A stretch of 64,000 bases of DNA from WTJY01 sp045105475 (GCA_045105475.1 JBGCDP010000023.1:6469-70468), one strand, 5' to 3'. Positions 35,276 through 44,327 are shown, counted from the stretch's first letter. The notes: generated by a model not told the origin, from the letters alone. Numbers and translations: made by a program.

Positions 35276-37105
35276 TTATTCCTGGCTGTTTGTTGGTTTA
35301 AGCATCAAAGCTTCTAAGCGATCAATCGCTTGTTCCATGATGGTAAAGGCGGCTTCTATCGGCTCTGGCGATGCGAGATCTACACCTGCGAATCGAAGTG
35401 CATCGATGGGATATTCATAACCACCGAGCTTTAAGAAATCGATATAGGTTGCGGCCGCAGGTTCACCTTCAGCGATCACTTTGTCGACTAACGCGGCCGC
35501 CCCTGCGATGCCGGTCATGTATTGGAAAATATAGTAGTTGTTGTATAGATGGATAAATTGGGACCATGTAATTCCATGTCGATCCCGATCAATCTCAACT
35601 TCACCCCCATACCCTTCTTCAAACAGATCTGCCATTAAATCGAGCATGCTTTGTGTAGTGAGGGGGTCGCCCCGTTCTACCCGCTGGTGCAGCTCAAGCT
35701 CAAAACGAGCCAGTGTTGGCATCAGGAAAAAGTAACGATGATAGTTGCTCATCATTTCTTCGAGCAGAGCGATTTGGAATTGAGGCGAAGTTTGGTTTTC
35801 GAGCAGATAACGGCGAAGCAGTGCCTGATTAAAGTTAGAAGCAACTTCACCGGCGAAAACGCCCCCATTGCTGTAAATGAACGGTTGGTGCCTTAACGCG
35901 TACCATGAGTGCATCGAGTGGCCCAACTCATGAGCCAGAATGCTCATCCCAAACACATCATCGGAATGGTTGAGCATAATGAATGGGTTGATTCCTTGGA
36001 CACCAATTGAAAAAGCGGTGTTGATTTTGCCCTGATTTGGGTAGACATCGATCCAGCGGCCTTCGAATGCCCCGTACCGGAGCGTGTTGACGTAATCCTG
36101 CCCCAATGGGCGCATGCTTTCTGAAATCCATTCAACCGCCTGCTCATAGGGAATCTCTAAAGTTTCGGCCGTCAGTGGTGCTTTAACGTCATATTCTTGG
36201 AGCGTTTCCACACCTAAAATTTTCCGGCGGAGCCGCCAATAACGATGCCAAACGGGCAGTTTGCGTTTAAACACATCGATCAAGTTATGGAAGACTTCGT
36301 GGGGCACACGCTTTGGATCGAGTGAAGCGGCCAGAGAGGAATCGTAGCCACGTGCTTGTGCACGAAACACATCTTGTTTGATGCTGCCTGCAAGCACTTG
36401 GCTCAACGTATTTTTATGGGCCAGATGAGCGTCACTAAAGCTTTCGTATGTGGTTTTACGTATTTTGCGGTCGGGGTGAACGATGAGAGGCAGGAAGGTG
36501 CTTTGAGCAACGGGGTGCTCTATACCTTGGCTATCAACGGCTGGTTTGAATGTGAGATCCGCATCGGCCAATTGGCCATAGATGGTGTACGGCGTATTGA
36601 ATGGGTCTTCTAGCTGGGCGAGAAGCTGCTCAACTTCGGCCGAACGTGTATGGGGTCGCAGGTCATCGAGCCAGTCAAAATAGCGGGTGTACATTGCTAG
36701 CCGATCTGATTCGCTTTGAAGCTGATCTAGCTGCTTGCGCCCTAACGCCATCAATTCTGGTTCTGCAAAGGCGACACTGGCGCCATATTGGGCCATGAGC
36801 GTGTTGGAGCGGGAGGCTTGTCCACTGGCTGTTTGATCTGTGGCATCTCCGGCCGACTTTAGGGCCGCATACATATTGATCTGTTGAGTCGTTCGGCCAA
36901 TGTCTGCACTGAGTTCAAGAAAATCAGCCAAGGTGTCGGCCGAATCGTTAAGCTTGCCTTGATAGGCGGCTAGTTGGTCAAATGCGGCTAATACCGTTTC
37001 ACAGGCGGCCGTCCAGGCTTCATCAGTTTTAAAAATCGTTGTTAAATCCCACTGACGTTCAGCAGGCATTTGATCTCTTGGGAGTAGTTTGTTAGATGAC
37101 ATCAT
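35276..37105 (-). CDS. pepF: Oligoendopeptidase F (M3 family metallopeptidase)
   Basis: A 609-residue cytoplasmic zinc peptidase that cleaves short peptides. The zinc motif HELGH (in SILAHELGHSMHSWYA) is at about residue 393, and the third ligand Glu lies in GGVFAGEVASNFNQ. Length matches PepF (about 600). It starts 2 nt after the ridA stop, with its GGAG ribosome site inside the end of ridA, so the two genes are translationally coupled. Two ATG codons occur in tandem; the first (37105) is better placed. The partner gene suggests amino-acid or peptide recycling. Confidence 0.95.
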   Translation of the reverse strand: MMSSNKLLPRDQMPAERQWDLTTIFKTDEAWTAACETVLAAFDQLAAYQGKLNDSADTLADFLELSADIGRTTQQINMYAALKSAGDATDQTASGQASRSNTLMAQYGASVAFAEPELMALGRKQLDQLQSESDRLAMYTRYFDWLDDLRPHTRSAEVEQLLAQLEDPFNTPYTIYGQLADADLTFKPAVDSQGIEHPVAQSTFLPLIVHPDRKIRKTTYESFSDAHLAHKNTLSQVLAGSIKQDVFRAQARGYDSSLAASLDPKRVPHEVFHNLIDVFKRKLPVWHRYWRLRRKILGVETLQEYDVKAPLTAETLEIPYEQAVEWISESMRPLGQDYVNTLRYGAFEGRWIDVYPNQGKINTAFSIGVQGINPFIMLNHSDDVFGMSILAHELGHSMHSWYALRHQPFIYSNGGVFAGEVASNFNQALLRRYLLENQTSPQFQIALLEEMMSNYHRYFFLMPTLARFELELHQRVERGDPLTTQSMLDLMADLFEEGYGGEVEIDRDRHGITWSQFIHLYNNYYIFQYMTGIAGAAALVDKVIAEGEPAAATYIDFLKLGGYEYPIDALRFAGVDLASPEPIEAAFTIMEQAIDRLEALMLKPTNSQE

Positions 37106-37107
37106 GA

Positions 37108-37551
37108 TTACTCCGCACTTGCTACAACTTCAACTTCAACCAGCCATTCCGGTTTCATCAGGCCAGCCACAAAGAGAGTCGTGATGGCTGGGCGCACCCC
37201 ATCGACCAACTCTTTGCGGACTTCAAGCAGTGTTCTCATGTCTTCAGGCCGGGTTAGAAAGAAAGACATTTTGACAATGTCTGAAAGAGTCATCCCAGCT
37301 TCTTTTAGAACTGCTTCAACATTCCAAATCGCTTGGCGACACTGATCAGCAAATTCAAGCGATAGCTCGCCTTTGGGTGGCTCACCCACTTGCCCTGAAA
37401 TATGCAAAATACGAGCGTGCGCTTTGGTTTCAACGCCGTAGGCATAGATGCCGCCAAATGGGCCATCTACTGGATATGGATCATGCCGAATGGATACAGG
37501 TGAGGTTGATTGGGCAGGCTCGCCCTTTTTTGATTGTGTGTGTGTTGTCAT
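37108..37551 (-). CDS. RidA family (YjgF/YER057c/UK114) protein
   Basis: A protein of about 147 residues of the Rid family, which hydrolyses reactive enamine/imine intermediates from PLP enzymes. Family parts seen: ILHISGQVGEPPKGE, QCRQAIWNVEAVLKEAGMTLSDIVK, and RPAITTLFVAGLMKPEWLVEVEVVA (key part RPA-T...V.GL), with the conserved Arg before PA. The frame opens at a TTG at 37587, but ATG 37551 has AGGA 6 nt upstream and is chosen. It is first in an operon with pepF. The imine-binding Arg supports a catalytic member; family subgroup uncertain. Confidence 0.88.
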   Translation of the reverse strand: MTTHTQSKKGEPAQSTSPVSIRHDPYPVDGPFGGIYAYGVETKAHARILHISGQVGEPPKGELSLEFADQCRQAIWNVEAVLKEAGMTLSDIVKMSFFLTRPEDMRTLLEVRKELVDGVRPAITTLFVAGLMKPEWLVEVEVVASAE

Positions 37552-37567
37552 TTGATTCCTCTTGAAA

Positions 37568-37602
37568 AACTGACTGATCCCCTTCAAAGAAATCAGTCAG
37601 TT
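37568..37602. promoter_or_regulatory. 11-bp perfect inverted repeat upstream of ridA
   Basis: AACTGACTGAT (37568-37578) and ATCAGTCAGTT (37592-37602), 13-nt loop, 17 nt upstream of the ridA start. It could be an operator or a leader stem-loop of the ridA-pepF operon. Confidence 0.65.
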
Positions 37603-37704
37603 CAAATTTAGGATTCATTTTCAACACGGTGCGTTCCCAGCTCGTTCCCAAGCAATCGGTCTGTTTTTGATGCTCAGAACGATTTACTTGCGAATGCTGA
37701 AGCT

Positions 37705-38541
37705 TTAGTCGTTGCTGGCTACTGGATCATCGAAACTATGGCTGGGTGGCCCATGAAATGCAGATGGGGGGCATTCGTCATAGTAGTCACACGGATTGGT
37801 CACTTGAAAAGATTCACGGAATTCAAAATGCAGATGGGGGGCAGAGGATAGTCCGGTGTTGCCTGACAGCCCGATCTGTTGATCGATTGAAACAAAATCA
37901 TTCACTTTGACTGATATCTCTGAAAAGTGTCCGTAAATGGCCATAATGTCATTGCCATGATCAATAATGACGACTTTTCCATAAATCTTGTGGTCTTCGT
38001 GAACACGAATCACTCGGCCGTTGGCGATTGAGTGGACCGATGTGCCGGTTTTGACAGAAATATCAATCCCGTAGTGCATGTGGTGGTATAGCTGGCTGAC
38101 GATGCCTTCACCCGGCCGAATGGGCCAAGAGAATTGATCAATCGGTGTTTCTTCAAAATAGAATTCAGCCGCTAGATGATCTGGAACATTTTCTGGACGG
38201 TTCAGTGATTTGCCCGGAATCCAGCCGATTTCATCCCGGCCGGGTGGAATTTTGATATAGGTATATTGATCCGGTTTACGTGGGAAGAGCGCAAAGTTGT
38301 ATGCAACCATGAGCTCAAATGAGACGCAAAAGTCGCTGGCAAGTTCCCAGAAAACTTTTTGATCCACATTGTAATAAACCCGCTCGCCATATTCATCAAG
38401 AATGACGTTCTTTTCTGCTTCGGCACTCACCTCGCAGTCGTCGTTCCAATGGTCATCAAAGGCGGCCGTTGGACTGGCACCCAAAAAGAAAATAGCTGTT
38501 GAAATAATTATGAATAAAGTTAAGAATATTTTTGCTCGCAT
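37705..38541 (-). CDS. Secreted M23 family (LytM-like) metallopeptidase
   Basis: A 278-residue exported protein. The signal peptide (MRAKIFLTLFIIISTAIFFLG) is followed by a cysteine-bearing N-terminal region, then an M23 domain at about 140-255. That domain has the zinc motifs HYGIDI (H-x3-D) and HLHFEF (H-x-H), plus the ANGRVIRV and YGHFSEI strands of peptidoglycan endopeptidases and their inactive LytM relatives. It probably acts on cell-wall peptides outside the membrane. The tail after HLHFE holds Cys residues (NPCDYYDECPP). An 18-nt repeat occurs in two different frames of this gene. Confidence 0.9.
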   Translation of the reverse strand: MRAKIFLTLFIIISTAIFFLGASPTAAFDDHWNDDCEVSAEAEKNVILDEYGERVYYNVDQKVFWELASDFCVSFELMVAYNFALFPRKPDQYTYIKIPPGRDEIGWIPGKSLNRPENVPDHLAAEFYFEETPIDQFSWPIRPGEGIVSQLYHHMHYGIDISVKTGTSVHSIANGRVIRVHEDHKIYGKVVIIDHGNDIMAIYGHFSEISVKVNDFVSIDQQIGLSGNTGLSSAPHLHFEFRESFQVTNPCDYYDECPPSAFHGPPSHSFDDPVASND

Positions 38542-38949
38542 ATCCGCATCAACCCTTGCCCCGAATCGTTGCTAATAAAGTGGTAGCTGGACCTTGAAAT
38601 TATTGGGCTTCAATAACACAAAAGTAAATGGTTATCATGTCCAATCTTGGCGTCTAAAGGGCTATTTGTGCTCAATCAACCAGCCCATCAAACTTAGTCG
38701 AATCCTATGCACGGCTACTTACAAAATTACTTACTTCAGCAGGGTCATAAGCCCAATTCACATTGCGTTTATTGAAAGGGGAGATTTTGGCCGTTATCCG
38801 CCAAATGTTGTTGGTCGGTTGATATATTGACTGTTGTTTTATTAACAGTCGAAGTCAGTTTTTGTCAATTCCCTTAGATTTTTGTTTGAAGTTAAAAATC
38901 TTTTCTGCTTGGTTTTTGGTGAAAAATCATAAGATTCTGTGTAAACCAA

Positions 38950-38978
38950 TTGACACCGATGCCGTTTAAAGGCAAAAT
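38950..38978 (+). promoter_or_regulatory. Promoter of the csoR-copZ-copA operon
   Basis: TTGACA (38950-38955), 17 nt, CAAAAT (38973-38978): a perfect -35 and four of six at -10. It lies just before the CsoR-like operator. Confidence 0.65.
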
Positions 38979-38983
38979 CTAAC

Positions 38984-39006
38984 CATACCCCCATGGGGGG
39001 GGTGTG
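38984..39006. promoter_or_regulatory. CsoR-type copper operator
   Basis: ATACCCCCATGGGGGGGGTGT (21 bases spanning 38985-39005, key parts ATACCCCC and GGGGGGGGT) is a G/C-tract inverted repeat typical of CsoR/RcnR family operators, just downstream of the -10 box and 38 nt before csoR. Binding would block the operon until Cu(I) is bound. Confidence 0.8.
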
Positions 39007-39042
39007 GAAATCAGGCAGTTAGTTTATCTTGGATAGTTAAGT

Positions 39043-39312
39043 ATGAAAGCGGAAACAAAAAAAACACTTGATCGCCGTTTGGCTAGCGCGGCCGGACATT
39101 TAAAAGGTATTCAGCGCATGGTCGATGAAGATAAATATTGTATCGATGTGATCAAGCAGATTCAGGCTGTTCAGGCGGCTTTGGACAAAGTTAAAACGAT
39201 CATTTTAGATGAGCATTTGCACACCTGTGTGTCGGCCGCGATTCGCGGGGACGATGTGGCAGAGCGAGAGAAAATGCTGGCTGAAGTGACAAGCGTATTT
39301 GAATTAGGATAA
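39043..39312 (+). CDS. csoR: CsoR family copper-sensing repressor
   Basis: An 89-residue all-helical repressor (DUF156 family). The Cu(I) ligand triad of CsoR is intact: C33, H58 and C62, with the same 25- and 4-residue spacing as Mycobacterium CsoR C36/H61/C65. The N-terminal RLASAAGHLKGIQRMVDEDKYC is shown by its key parts, RL...GHL.GI..M. Cu(I) binding should release it from the operator in front of the gene. It leads the operon csoR-copZ-copA. It could in principle sense another metal, but copA next to it argues for copper. Confidence 0.95.
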   Translation: MKAETKKTLDRRLASAAGHLKGIQRMVDEDKYCIDVIKQIQAVQAALDKVKTIILDEHLHTCVSAAIRGDDVAEREKMLAEVTSVFELG

Positions 39313-39319
39313 AAAAATT

Positions 39320-39529
39320 ATGCAACGCAAAGTATTTACAGTAAACGAAATTTCGTGCGGACACTGCACAGGTGCGATTGAAGAAGAAGTGAGCGAAATC
39401 GCTGGGGTAACGTTAGTTGAGGCGGACATCGACTCAAAACGGGTCATGGTCGAATTCGACACCCCGGCCGATTGGGACCAGATCAAAGCAAAGTTAATAG
39501 AGATTGAATATCCGCCAGTTGAAAGTTAA
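39320..39529 (+). CDS. copZ: Copper chaperone, CopZ-like HMA domain protein
   Basis: A 69-residue single heavy-metal-associated domain with the metal site ISCGHCTGAIEEEV (CxxC, C13 and C16 region). It should carry Cu(I) through the cytoplasm to CopA and to CsoR. The motif is CGHC rather than the common C-x-x-C with M before it, but such variants occur. It starts 7 nt after csoR and 24 nt before copA, so it is one operon. Confidence 0.92.
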   Translation: MQRKVFTVNEISCGHCTGAIEEEVSEIAGVTLVEADIDSKRVMVEFDTPADWDQIKAKLIEIEYPPVES

Positions 39530-39553
39530 TGGCTTTAAGCTGAGAGCTAAATT

Positions 39554-42001
39554 ATGGAAAAAACATTAACCGTGCCGGTGACCGGCATGACGTGCGCCAA
39601 CTGTGCCAAAACAATATCTCGTCAGGCGAAAAAAGTTGAGGGAGTTTCTGCGGCCGATGTGAACTTTGCCAGCGAACGCTTAACGTTTAGCTGGGACTCA
39701 GCAGTAGCAACACCGAATGCTGTCATTGAACGCATCGAAAAAGCTGGTTTTGGCGTGCCTACCAATAGGGTTGAAATCCCTGTGGTGGGGATGACGTGCG
39801 TTAACTGCGCTAAAACGATCACACGCAAGCTCAACAAGTTGGATGGCGTTTTGGAAGCGGATGTTAACTTTGCCAACGAGCGAGCCATCGTCACAATGAC
39901 GGCCGGGTCGCTTGAAAAAGGGGATCTAAACGCGGCGATTCGCTCAGCAGGGTTTGACATCGTTGAAGCTGATAGCGACGAAGAGCTAGAAGATGCAGAG
40001 GCGGCTGCTCGCCAAGCTGAAATCGAGCATCAATGGCATCGATTAATCGTTGGTGCACTGTTTACCATTCCACTATTTGTGATCAGCATGGGGCGTGATT
40101 TCAGCCTGATTGGTGAATGGGCCAATGCACCGTGGGTGAACTATTTCTTTTGGGCATTGGCAACACCGGTTCAATTTTATGTTGGGTGGGACTACTATGT
40201 TGGCGCATATAAAAGCTTGCGCGCAGGTTCTGCCAATATGGACGTTTTAGTTGCGATGGGGTCAACTGTTGCGTATTTGCTCAGTATCGCTGTGATTTTT
40301 GCACTTGGAGCAAACTCCCATGCGTTTGGCCACCATGTTTACTTTGAAACATCGGCCGTGATTATCACCCTAATTGTGGCAGGTAAACTGCTTGAGGCTC
40401 GTGCCAAAGGGCAGACAAGTGCTGCGATTAAGGCGTTAATCGGCTTGCGGCCCAAAACGGCTCGGGTGCAACGCAACGGCCAAGAAATCGAGATTTCACT
40501 GTCAGATGTGATTGTGGGCGACACGATTGTGATCCGGCCGGGTGAAAAGATTCCGGTTGATGGGACGGTTTTGACTGGCAATTCGGCCGTTGATGAATCG
40601 ATGTTGACGGGTGAAAGCCTACCGGTTGAAAAAGCGGTGGGTGATACGATCACAGGTGCCACACTGAACGGCCACGGCTTGATCACCATGCGGGCTGAAA
40701 AAATCGGCCGTGATTCTGCTCTGGCACAAATTATTAAGTTAGTCGAGCAGGCTCAAGGGAGCCGAGCACCTATCCAGCGGGTTGTAGACCAAGTCTCTGC
40801 ATGGTTTGTGCCAGCTGTTGTGGTAATCGCCCTTATTGTATTTGCCATTTGGTGGGTCGCTTCCGGTGATTTTGCGACGGCGTTACTCAGATTAACGGCC
40901 GTGCTTGTTATCGCCTGCCCGTGTGCGATGGGATTGGCAACGCCGACTTCAATTATGGTTGGGGTTGGCAAAGGGGCTGAGAACGGCATTCTGTTCAAAA
41001 ACTCTGAAGCTTTAGAGCAGGCGCATCAAGTCACGGCGGTGGTGTTAGACAAAACCGGAACGATTACCAACGGTAAGCCGGTTGTGACGGACGTGACGGT
41101 GATAAACGAAAAGCTGCTCTTTTTGGCTGGTAGTGCTGAATTTGGTTCAGAACATCCTTTGAGCAAATCGATTATCGATCATGCGCTTGAGCAAGGTGTT
41201 GAACTGGTGCAGCCTGAAACGTTTGAAGCGATTGCGGGGCATGGAATCAAATCTATTGTCGAAGGCCAGACGGTTTTGGTTGGTAACAAGCGGCTGATGG
41301 AGCGGGAAAATATCGACACGGCCGACCTCATCCAGCAGGCAAATGCTCTGCAAGCACAGGCGAAAACCGTGATGTGGGTCGCTTTGGTTGAAAAAGATGG
41401 CGGCACACCGGCCGGACTCATCGCTGTGGCCGACACGATTAAAGACGGATCACGCGAAGCGATTGAGAAGATGAAGGCGTCTGGATTGGAAGTGGTTATG
41501 CTGACCGGAGACAATCAAGCCACGGCTGATGCCATCGCACGGGAAGCTGGTTTAGATCGAGCGATTGGTGAGGTATTACCGGCCGATAAATCGGGCTATG
41601 TGCAAAAACTGCAGGCCGAAGGGCATTCTGTGGCGATGGTGGGTGATGGGATTAATGATGCACCCGCTTTGGCTCAGGCCGACGTGGGGATTGCGATTGG
41701 TACTGGCACCGATGTGGCCTTAGAAACGGCCGATGTCGCCCTAATGCGTGGGGATTTACGCTCTGTACCACAGGCATTTGCCCTGTCAGGGGCAACGATT
41801 CGCAACATTCGGCAAAACCTTGGCTGGGCATTTGGCTATAACGTGGCTTTGATCCCGATTGCGGCCGGGGTGCTGGCCGGACTCACTTTTCTGCCGTTGT
41901 ACTTACGTGAGCTTCATCCGATCTTGGCGGCCGGGGCAATGGCATTTTCAAGTATTAGCGTGGTGACAAACGCATTGCGGCTCAAGCAAGTACGCCTATA
42001 A
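39554..42001 (+). CDS. copA: Copper-exporting P1B-type ATPase
   Basis: An 815-residue P1B-type ATPase that exports Cu(I). It has two N-terminal HMA domains (GMTCANC at about 10-16 and GMTCVNC at about 79-85), the actuator motif MLTGES, the membrane copper site ACPCAMGLATP (CPC), the phosphorylation site DKTGT, the P1B-specific SEHPLS motif and the hinge VGDGINDAPAL. Full length and intact. The ion-binding CPC together with adjacent csoR and copZ points to copper rather than zinc or cadmium. It is the effector gene of the operon. Confidence 0.96.
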   Translation: MEKTLTVPVTGMTCANCAKTISRQAKKVEGVSAADVNFASERLTFSWDSAVATPNAVIERIEKAGFGVPTNRVEIPVVGMTCVNCAKTITRKLNKLDGVLEADVNFANERAIVTMTAGSLEKGDLNAAIRSAGFDIVEADSDEELEDAEAAARQAEIEHQWHRLIVGALFTIPLFVISMGRDFSLIGEWANAPWVNYFFWALATPVQFYVGWDYYVGAYKSLRAGSANMDVLVAMGSTVAYLLSIAVIFALGANSHAFGHHVYFETSAVIITLIVAGKLLEARAKGQTSAAIKALIGLRPKTARVQRNGQEIEISLSDVIVGDTIVIRPGEKIPVDGTVLTGNSAVDESMLTGESLPVEKAVGDTITGATLNGHGLITMRAEKIGRDSALAQIIKLVEQAQGSRAPIQRVVDQVSAWFVPAVVVIALIVFAIWWVASGDFATALLRLTAVLVIACPCAMGLATPTSIMVGVGKGAENGILFKNSEALEQAHQVTAVVLDKTGTITNGKPVVTDVTVINEKLLFLAGSAEFGSEHPLSKSIIDHALEQGVELVQPETFEAIAGHGIKSIVEGQTVLVGNKRLMERENIDTADLIQQANALQAQAKTVMWVALVEKDGGTPAGLIAVADTIKDGSREAIEKMKASGLEVVMLTGDNQATADAIAREAGLDRAIGEVLPADKSGYVQKLQAEGHSVAMVGDGINDAPALAQADVGIAIGTGTDVALETADVALMRGDLRSVPQAFALSGATIRNIRQNLGWAFGYNVALIPIAAGVLAGLTFLPLYLRELHPILAAGAMAFSSISVVTNALRLKQVRL

Positions 42002-42094
42002 TCGACCTGTTCGTTTTGCACAAGTGATCAGCCAGTTCGAATCTTCTGATCGATTTTGTATCAGTTGATTATCTTAAACAACGGAGGTTTCGCT

Positions 42095-42391
42095 ATGAAC
42101 GTTCTGCTTGAAAATCCGATTCTTATTGCACTTTTGCTTATTTTCTTTGGGACTTTGACTTACAACATTTACTCGAAGCAAAGGACAAAAGAAGAGTATG
42201 AATGTCCAAAATGCCAGTCACATGACGTGATAGAAACAGGCCACACCACCAAACAATCGCGGACAGTCATGCCAACCGGGGCGGGAACTCCGGCCGGTGG
42301 TGATGTGCGATTGCAGCTCGATATGAAGCTAGACCTGCGGTGTAAAAATTGTGGCAACGGGTTTAAACGAGATGTAACGCGTACCTACTAA
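42095..42391 (+). CDS. Small membrane-anchored zinc-ribbon protein, last gene of the copper operon
   Basis: A 98-residue protein of unknown function. A single N-terminal transmembrane segment (ENPILIALLLIFFGTLTYNIY) is followed by a four-cysteine ribbon, CPKC at about 44 and CKNC at about 82. GGAGG 8 nt upstream supports ATG 42095 rather than the in-frame upstream ATG. It ends just before a strong terminator, so it is probably cotranscribed with copA. A role in copper handling is possible by position only. Confidence 0.75.
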   Translation: MNVLLENPILIALLLIFFGTLTYNIYSKQRTKEEYECPKCQSHDVIETGHTTKQSRTVMPTGAGTPAGGDVRLQLDMKLDLRCKNCGNGFKRDVTRTY

Positions 42392-42410
42392 GCCCCAAAT
42401 TAATTAAGAC

Positions 42411-42448
42411 AAAAAGCCCCATTAGGCTCTTACCTAATGGGGCTTTTT
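42411..42448 (+). terminator. Rho-independent terminator of the copper operon
   Basis: AAAAAGCCCCATTAGG and CCTAATGGGGCTTTTT form a perfect 16-bp stem with a 6-nt loop and a built-in U-run. The A/T symmetry makes it usable in both directions. Confidence 0.96.
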
Positions 42449-42575
42449 ATTTGGCTGGGACAGTCTGAGCAAGCAATTGTTCGGCCGGTCTACTGAGCTT
42501 TGTTATTGGCGATGACCATGTCTTCAACATAAACTAATCGGCTTGAACTTAAATCTTTATTCCTAAGGCTATAAC

Positions 42576-43973
42576 ATGACAAACAAATCGATTCACGATG
42601 ATATGCGGGAGCAGCTTGCGAGCAAGCACCTTTTTGAACAAGCCAAACAATATGCGTTTGATTACATTGATTCGGTGAATGATCGGCCGGTTTTTCCCAT
42701 TGATGATGCGTTAGCCAACTTAGCCATCTTTGATGAGGCTGTACCTGAAACGCCTCAAGACGGGGCCAAAATCCTCAAGCTTTTAAACGATTATGGTGCG
42801 CCAGCGACAACGGCGATGACGGGCGGCCGGTATTTTGGCTTTGTGAACGGAAATGTGATCACCACCGCGTCGGCCGCTCGTTGGATGGCTGGGGTGTGGG
42901 ATCAAAACGCAGCTTTGTATGTGATGTCCCCCATCGCGGCCAAGCTGGAGCAGGTCACCGAAGCATGGTGCGCCGATCTGCTGGGGCTAGCTCCGGATAC
43001 GGCGATGGGATTGGTCGGTGGCACCTCTGTTGCAAATATGTGTGGCCTAGCGGCCGGGCGACACGCTATCTTGCAAAAAAAAGGTTGGGACGTAAACGCT
43101 GACGGGCTGTTTGGCGCTCCGCCGATTCGGGTGATTGTCAACGAGCAGGCGCATAGCTCAGTTTGGAAAGGTTTGGCATTGCTGGGCTTAGGCAACCAGC
43201 GGGTTGAGAAAATCGCGGCCGATGACCAGGGGCGGATGATCGTTGGGGAGCTACCAGGGCTAGATGATAGCTGTATGCTGATTTTGCAGGCGGGGCATGT
43301 GAGTAGCGGCTCGTTTGACCATTTTGATGAGATATGTGATTTGGCCAATAAAGCTGGCGCGTGGGTCCATATCGACGGGGCATTTGGACTGTGGGCTGCT
43401 GTGTCAAAGCGGTTAAACGTTTTAACAAAAGGGATCGAAAAAGCTGACTCATGGGCCGTTGACGGCCATAAAACGCTCAACACGCCGTATGATTGCGGGA
43501 TTGTGCTGTGTAAGCATCGATCTGCTCTAAATGCAGCAATGGCGGCAACTGGCTCGTACATTCAGCCCAGTGATAATCGAGACAGCATGTTTTACACGCC
43601 TGATATGTCCCGGCGGGCACGTTCAATCGAGCTATGGGCCACGCTCAAATATTTGGGTCGCAACGGGGTTGAACAATTGATGGATGAGATGGTGGCACGC
43701 GCGCAAGAGTTTGGCGCGCAGCTCAGCGCGGCCGGGTTTAGCATTCAAAACGAAATTGTGTTTAACCAATGCTTGGTCAAATGTGACTCGCCCGAAGAAA
43801 CGGCCGCGACGCTGGCCCATGTACAAAAGTCTGAAACGATGTGGTGTGGGGGTGCTGAGTGGTTGGGTGAACCGGCGATTCGAATTAGTGTCTGTTCGTG
43901 GATGACGACGGCAGAAGATGTGGGGCTGAGCGTGCAGGCATTGGTGGAAGCACGAGAAAAAGCTAGAGGCTAG
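42576..43973 (+). CDS. PLP-dependent group II decarboxylase family protein
   Basis: A 465-residue fold-type I PLP enzyme of the group II (pyridoxal-dependent) decarboxylase family. The PLP Schiff-base lysine is in SWAVDGHKTLNTPYDCG (about residue 300), with the cofactor Asp in WVHIDGAFGLW (about 265). N-terminal features include TGGRYFGFVNGN. Substrate (aromatic amino acid, glutamate or other) cannot be told. CTAAGG 7 nt upstream supports the start. It stands alone between terminators and an inverted repeat overlapping its stop. Confidence 0.85.
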   Translation: MTNKSIHDDMREQLASKHLFEQAKQYAFDYIDSVNDRPVFPIDDALANLAIFDEAVPETPQDGAKILKLLNDYGAPATTAMTGGRYFGFVNGNVITTASAARWMAGVWDQNAALYVMSPIAAKLEQVTEAWCADLLGLAPDTAMGLVGGTSVANMCGLAAGRHAILQKKGWDVNADGLFGAPPIRVIVNEQAHSSVWKGLALLGLGNQRVEKIAADDQGRMIVGELPGLDDSCMLILQAGHVSSGSFDHFDEICDLANKAGAWVHIDGAFGLWAAVSKRLNVLTKGIEKADSWAVDGHKTLNTPYDCGIVLCKHRSALNAAMAATGSYIQPSDNRDSMFYTPDMSRRARSIELWATLKYLGRNGVEQLMDEMVARAQEFGAQLSAAGFSIQNEIVFNQCLVKCDSPEETAATLAHVQKSETMWCGGAEWLGEPAIRISVCSWMTTAEDVGLSVQALVEAREKARG

Positions 43974-44013
43974 TTAGGTACTGGACATCAAATCAGTTGC
44001 CCAGCACCTAGCT
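43972..44013. repeat. Inverted repeat overlapping the decarboxylase stop codon
   Basis: AGTTAGGTACTGG (43972-43984) and CCAGCACCTAGCT (44001-44013) form a 13-bp stem with one mismatch and one G-U pair. The left arm contains two bases of the TAG stop codon. There is no U-run; it lies between convergent genes. Confidence 0.65.
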
Positions 44014-44021
44014 GTCTAAAT

Positions 44022-44327
44022 TTACATTTTAAAGGTTTCGTATACGCTGACCTGCCCACCGTGCTGGGTATGCGGGTGATTCTTCACCTTTTCTACAGCA
44101 TCATCCAATGAGTCTGCTGAGATGACGGTGTAGCCGGTTAGAGCTGGGGCGTCGTCGCTTACGCCATCGGCCGACACCTGTTTAGATTGACTAAACGGAT
44201 TACCACCATCAACAACCGCTTCGCCCATTTGGCCGTACCATGCACCCCAAGCTGCCATAACCTTTGCTGATTCCTCTTCTGATTCTGGCATGGTGCCACC
44301 GGTATAAACTAATACAAAATTTGTCAT
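44022..44327 (-). CDS. YCII-related (YciI/DGPF-like) family protein
   Basis: A 101-residue small alpha-beta protein, minus strand. The start NFVLVYTGGTMPES, the segment AWGAWYGQMGEAVVDGGNPF and the end GGQVSVYETFKM fit the YCII-related dimeric ferredoxin-like fold. Members include sigma-factor-associated and chlorohydrolase-like proteins; no precise function can be given. AAGGAGA 7 nt upstream is a good ribosome site. It is divergent from the SDR gene. Confidence 0.78.
   Translation of the reverse strand: MTNFVLVYTGGTMPESEEESAKVMAAWGAWYGQMGEAVVDGGNPFSQSKQVSADGVSDDAPALTGYTVISADSLDDAVEKVKNHPHTQHGGQVSVYETFKM

Larger units (their letters stand above)
38542..39042. other. Intergenic region upstream of the copper operon
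   Basis: 501 nt. It includes a small hairpin, GACTGTT/AACAGTC at 38829-38850, and the copper-operon promoter and operator at its end. A 78-codon open frame at 38594-38830 has no protein-like features and no ribosome site. No other element was recognised. Confidence 0.5.

Noticed and set aside
38594..38830. 78-codon open frame upstream of csoR
   Set aside because: No ribosome site, no recognisable sequence, ends in AT-rich spacer.
42030..42060. GTTCGAATC resembling a tRNA T-loop
   Set aside because: No cloverleaf can be built around it.
42902..43561. 219-codon minus-strand open frame over the decarboxylase
   Set aside because: Antisense shadow with no ribosome site or family motif.
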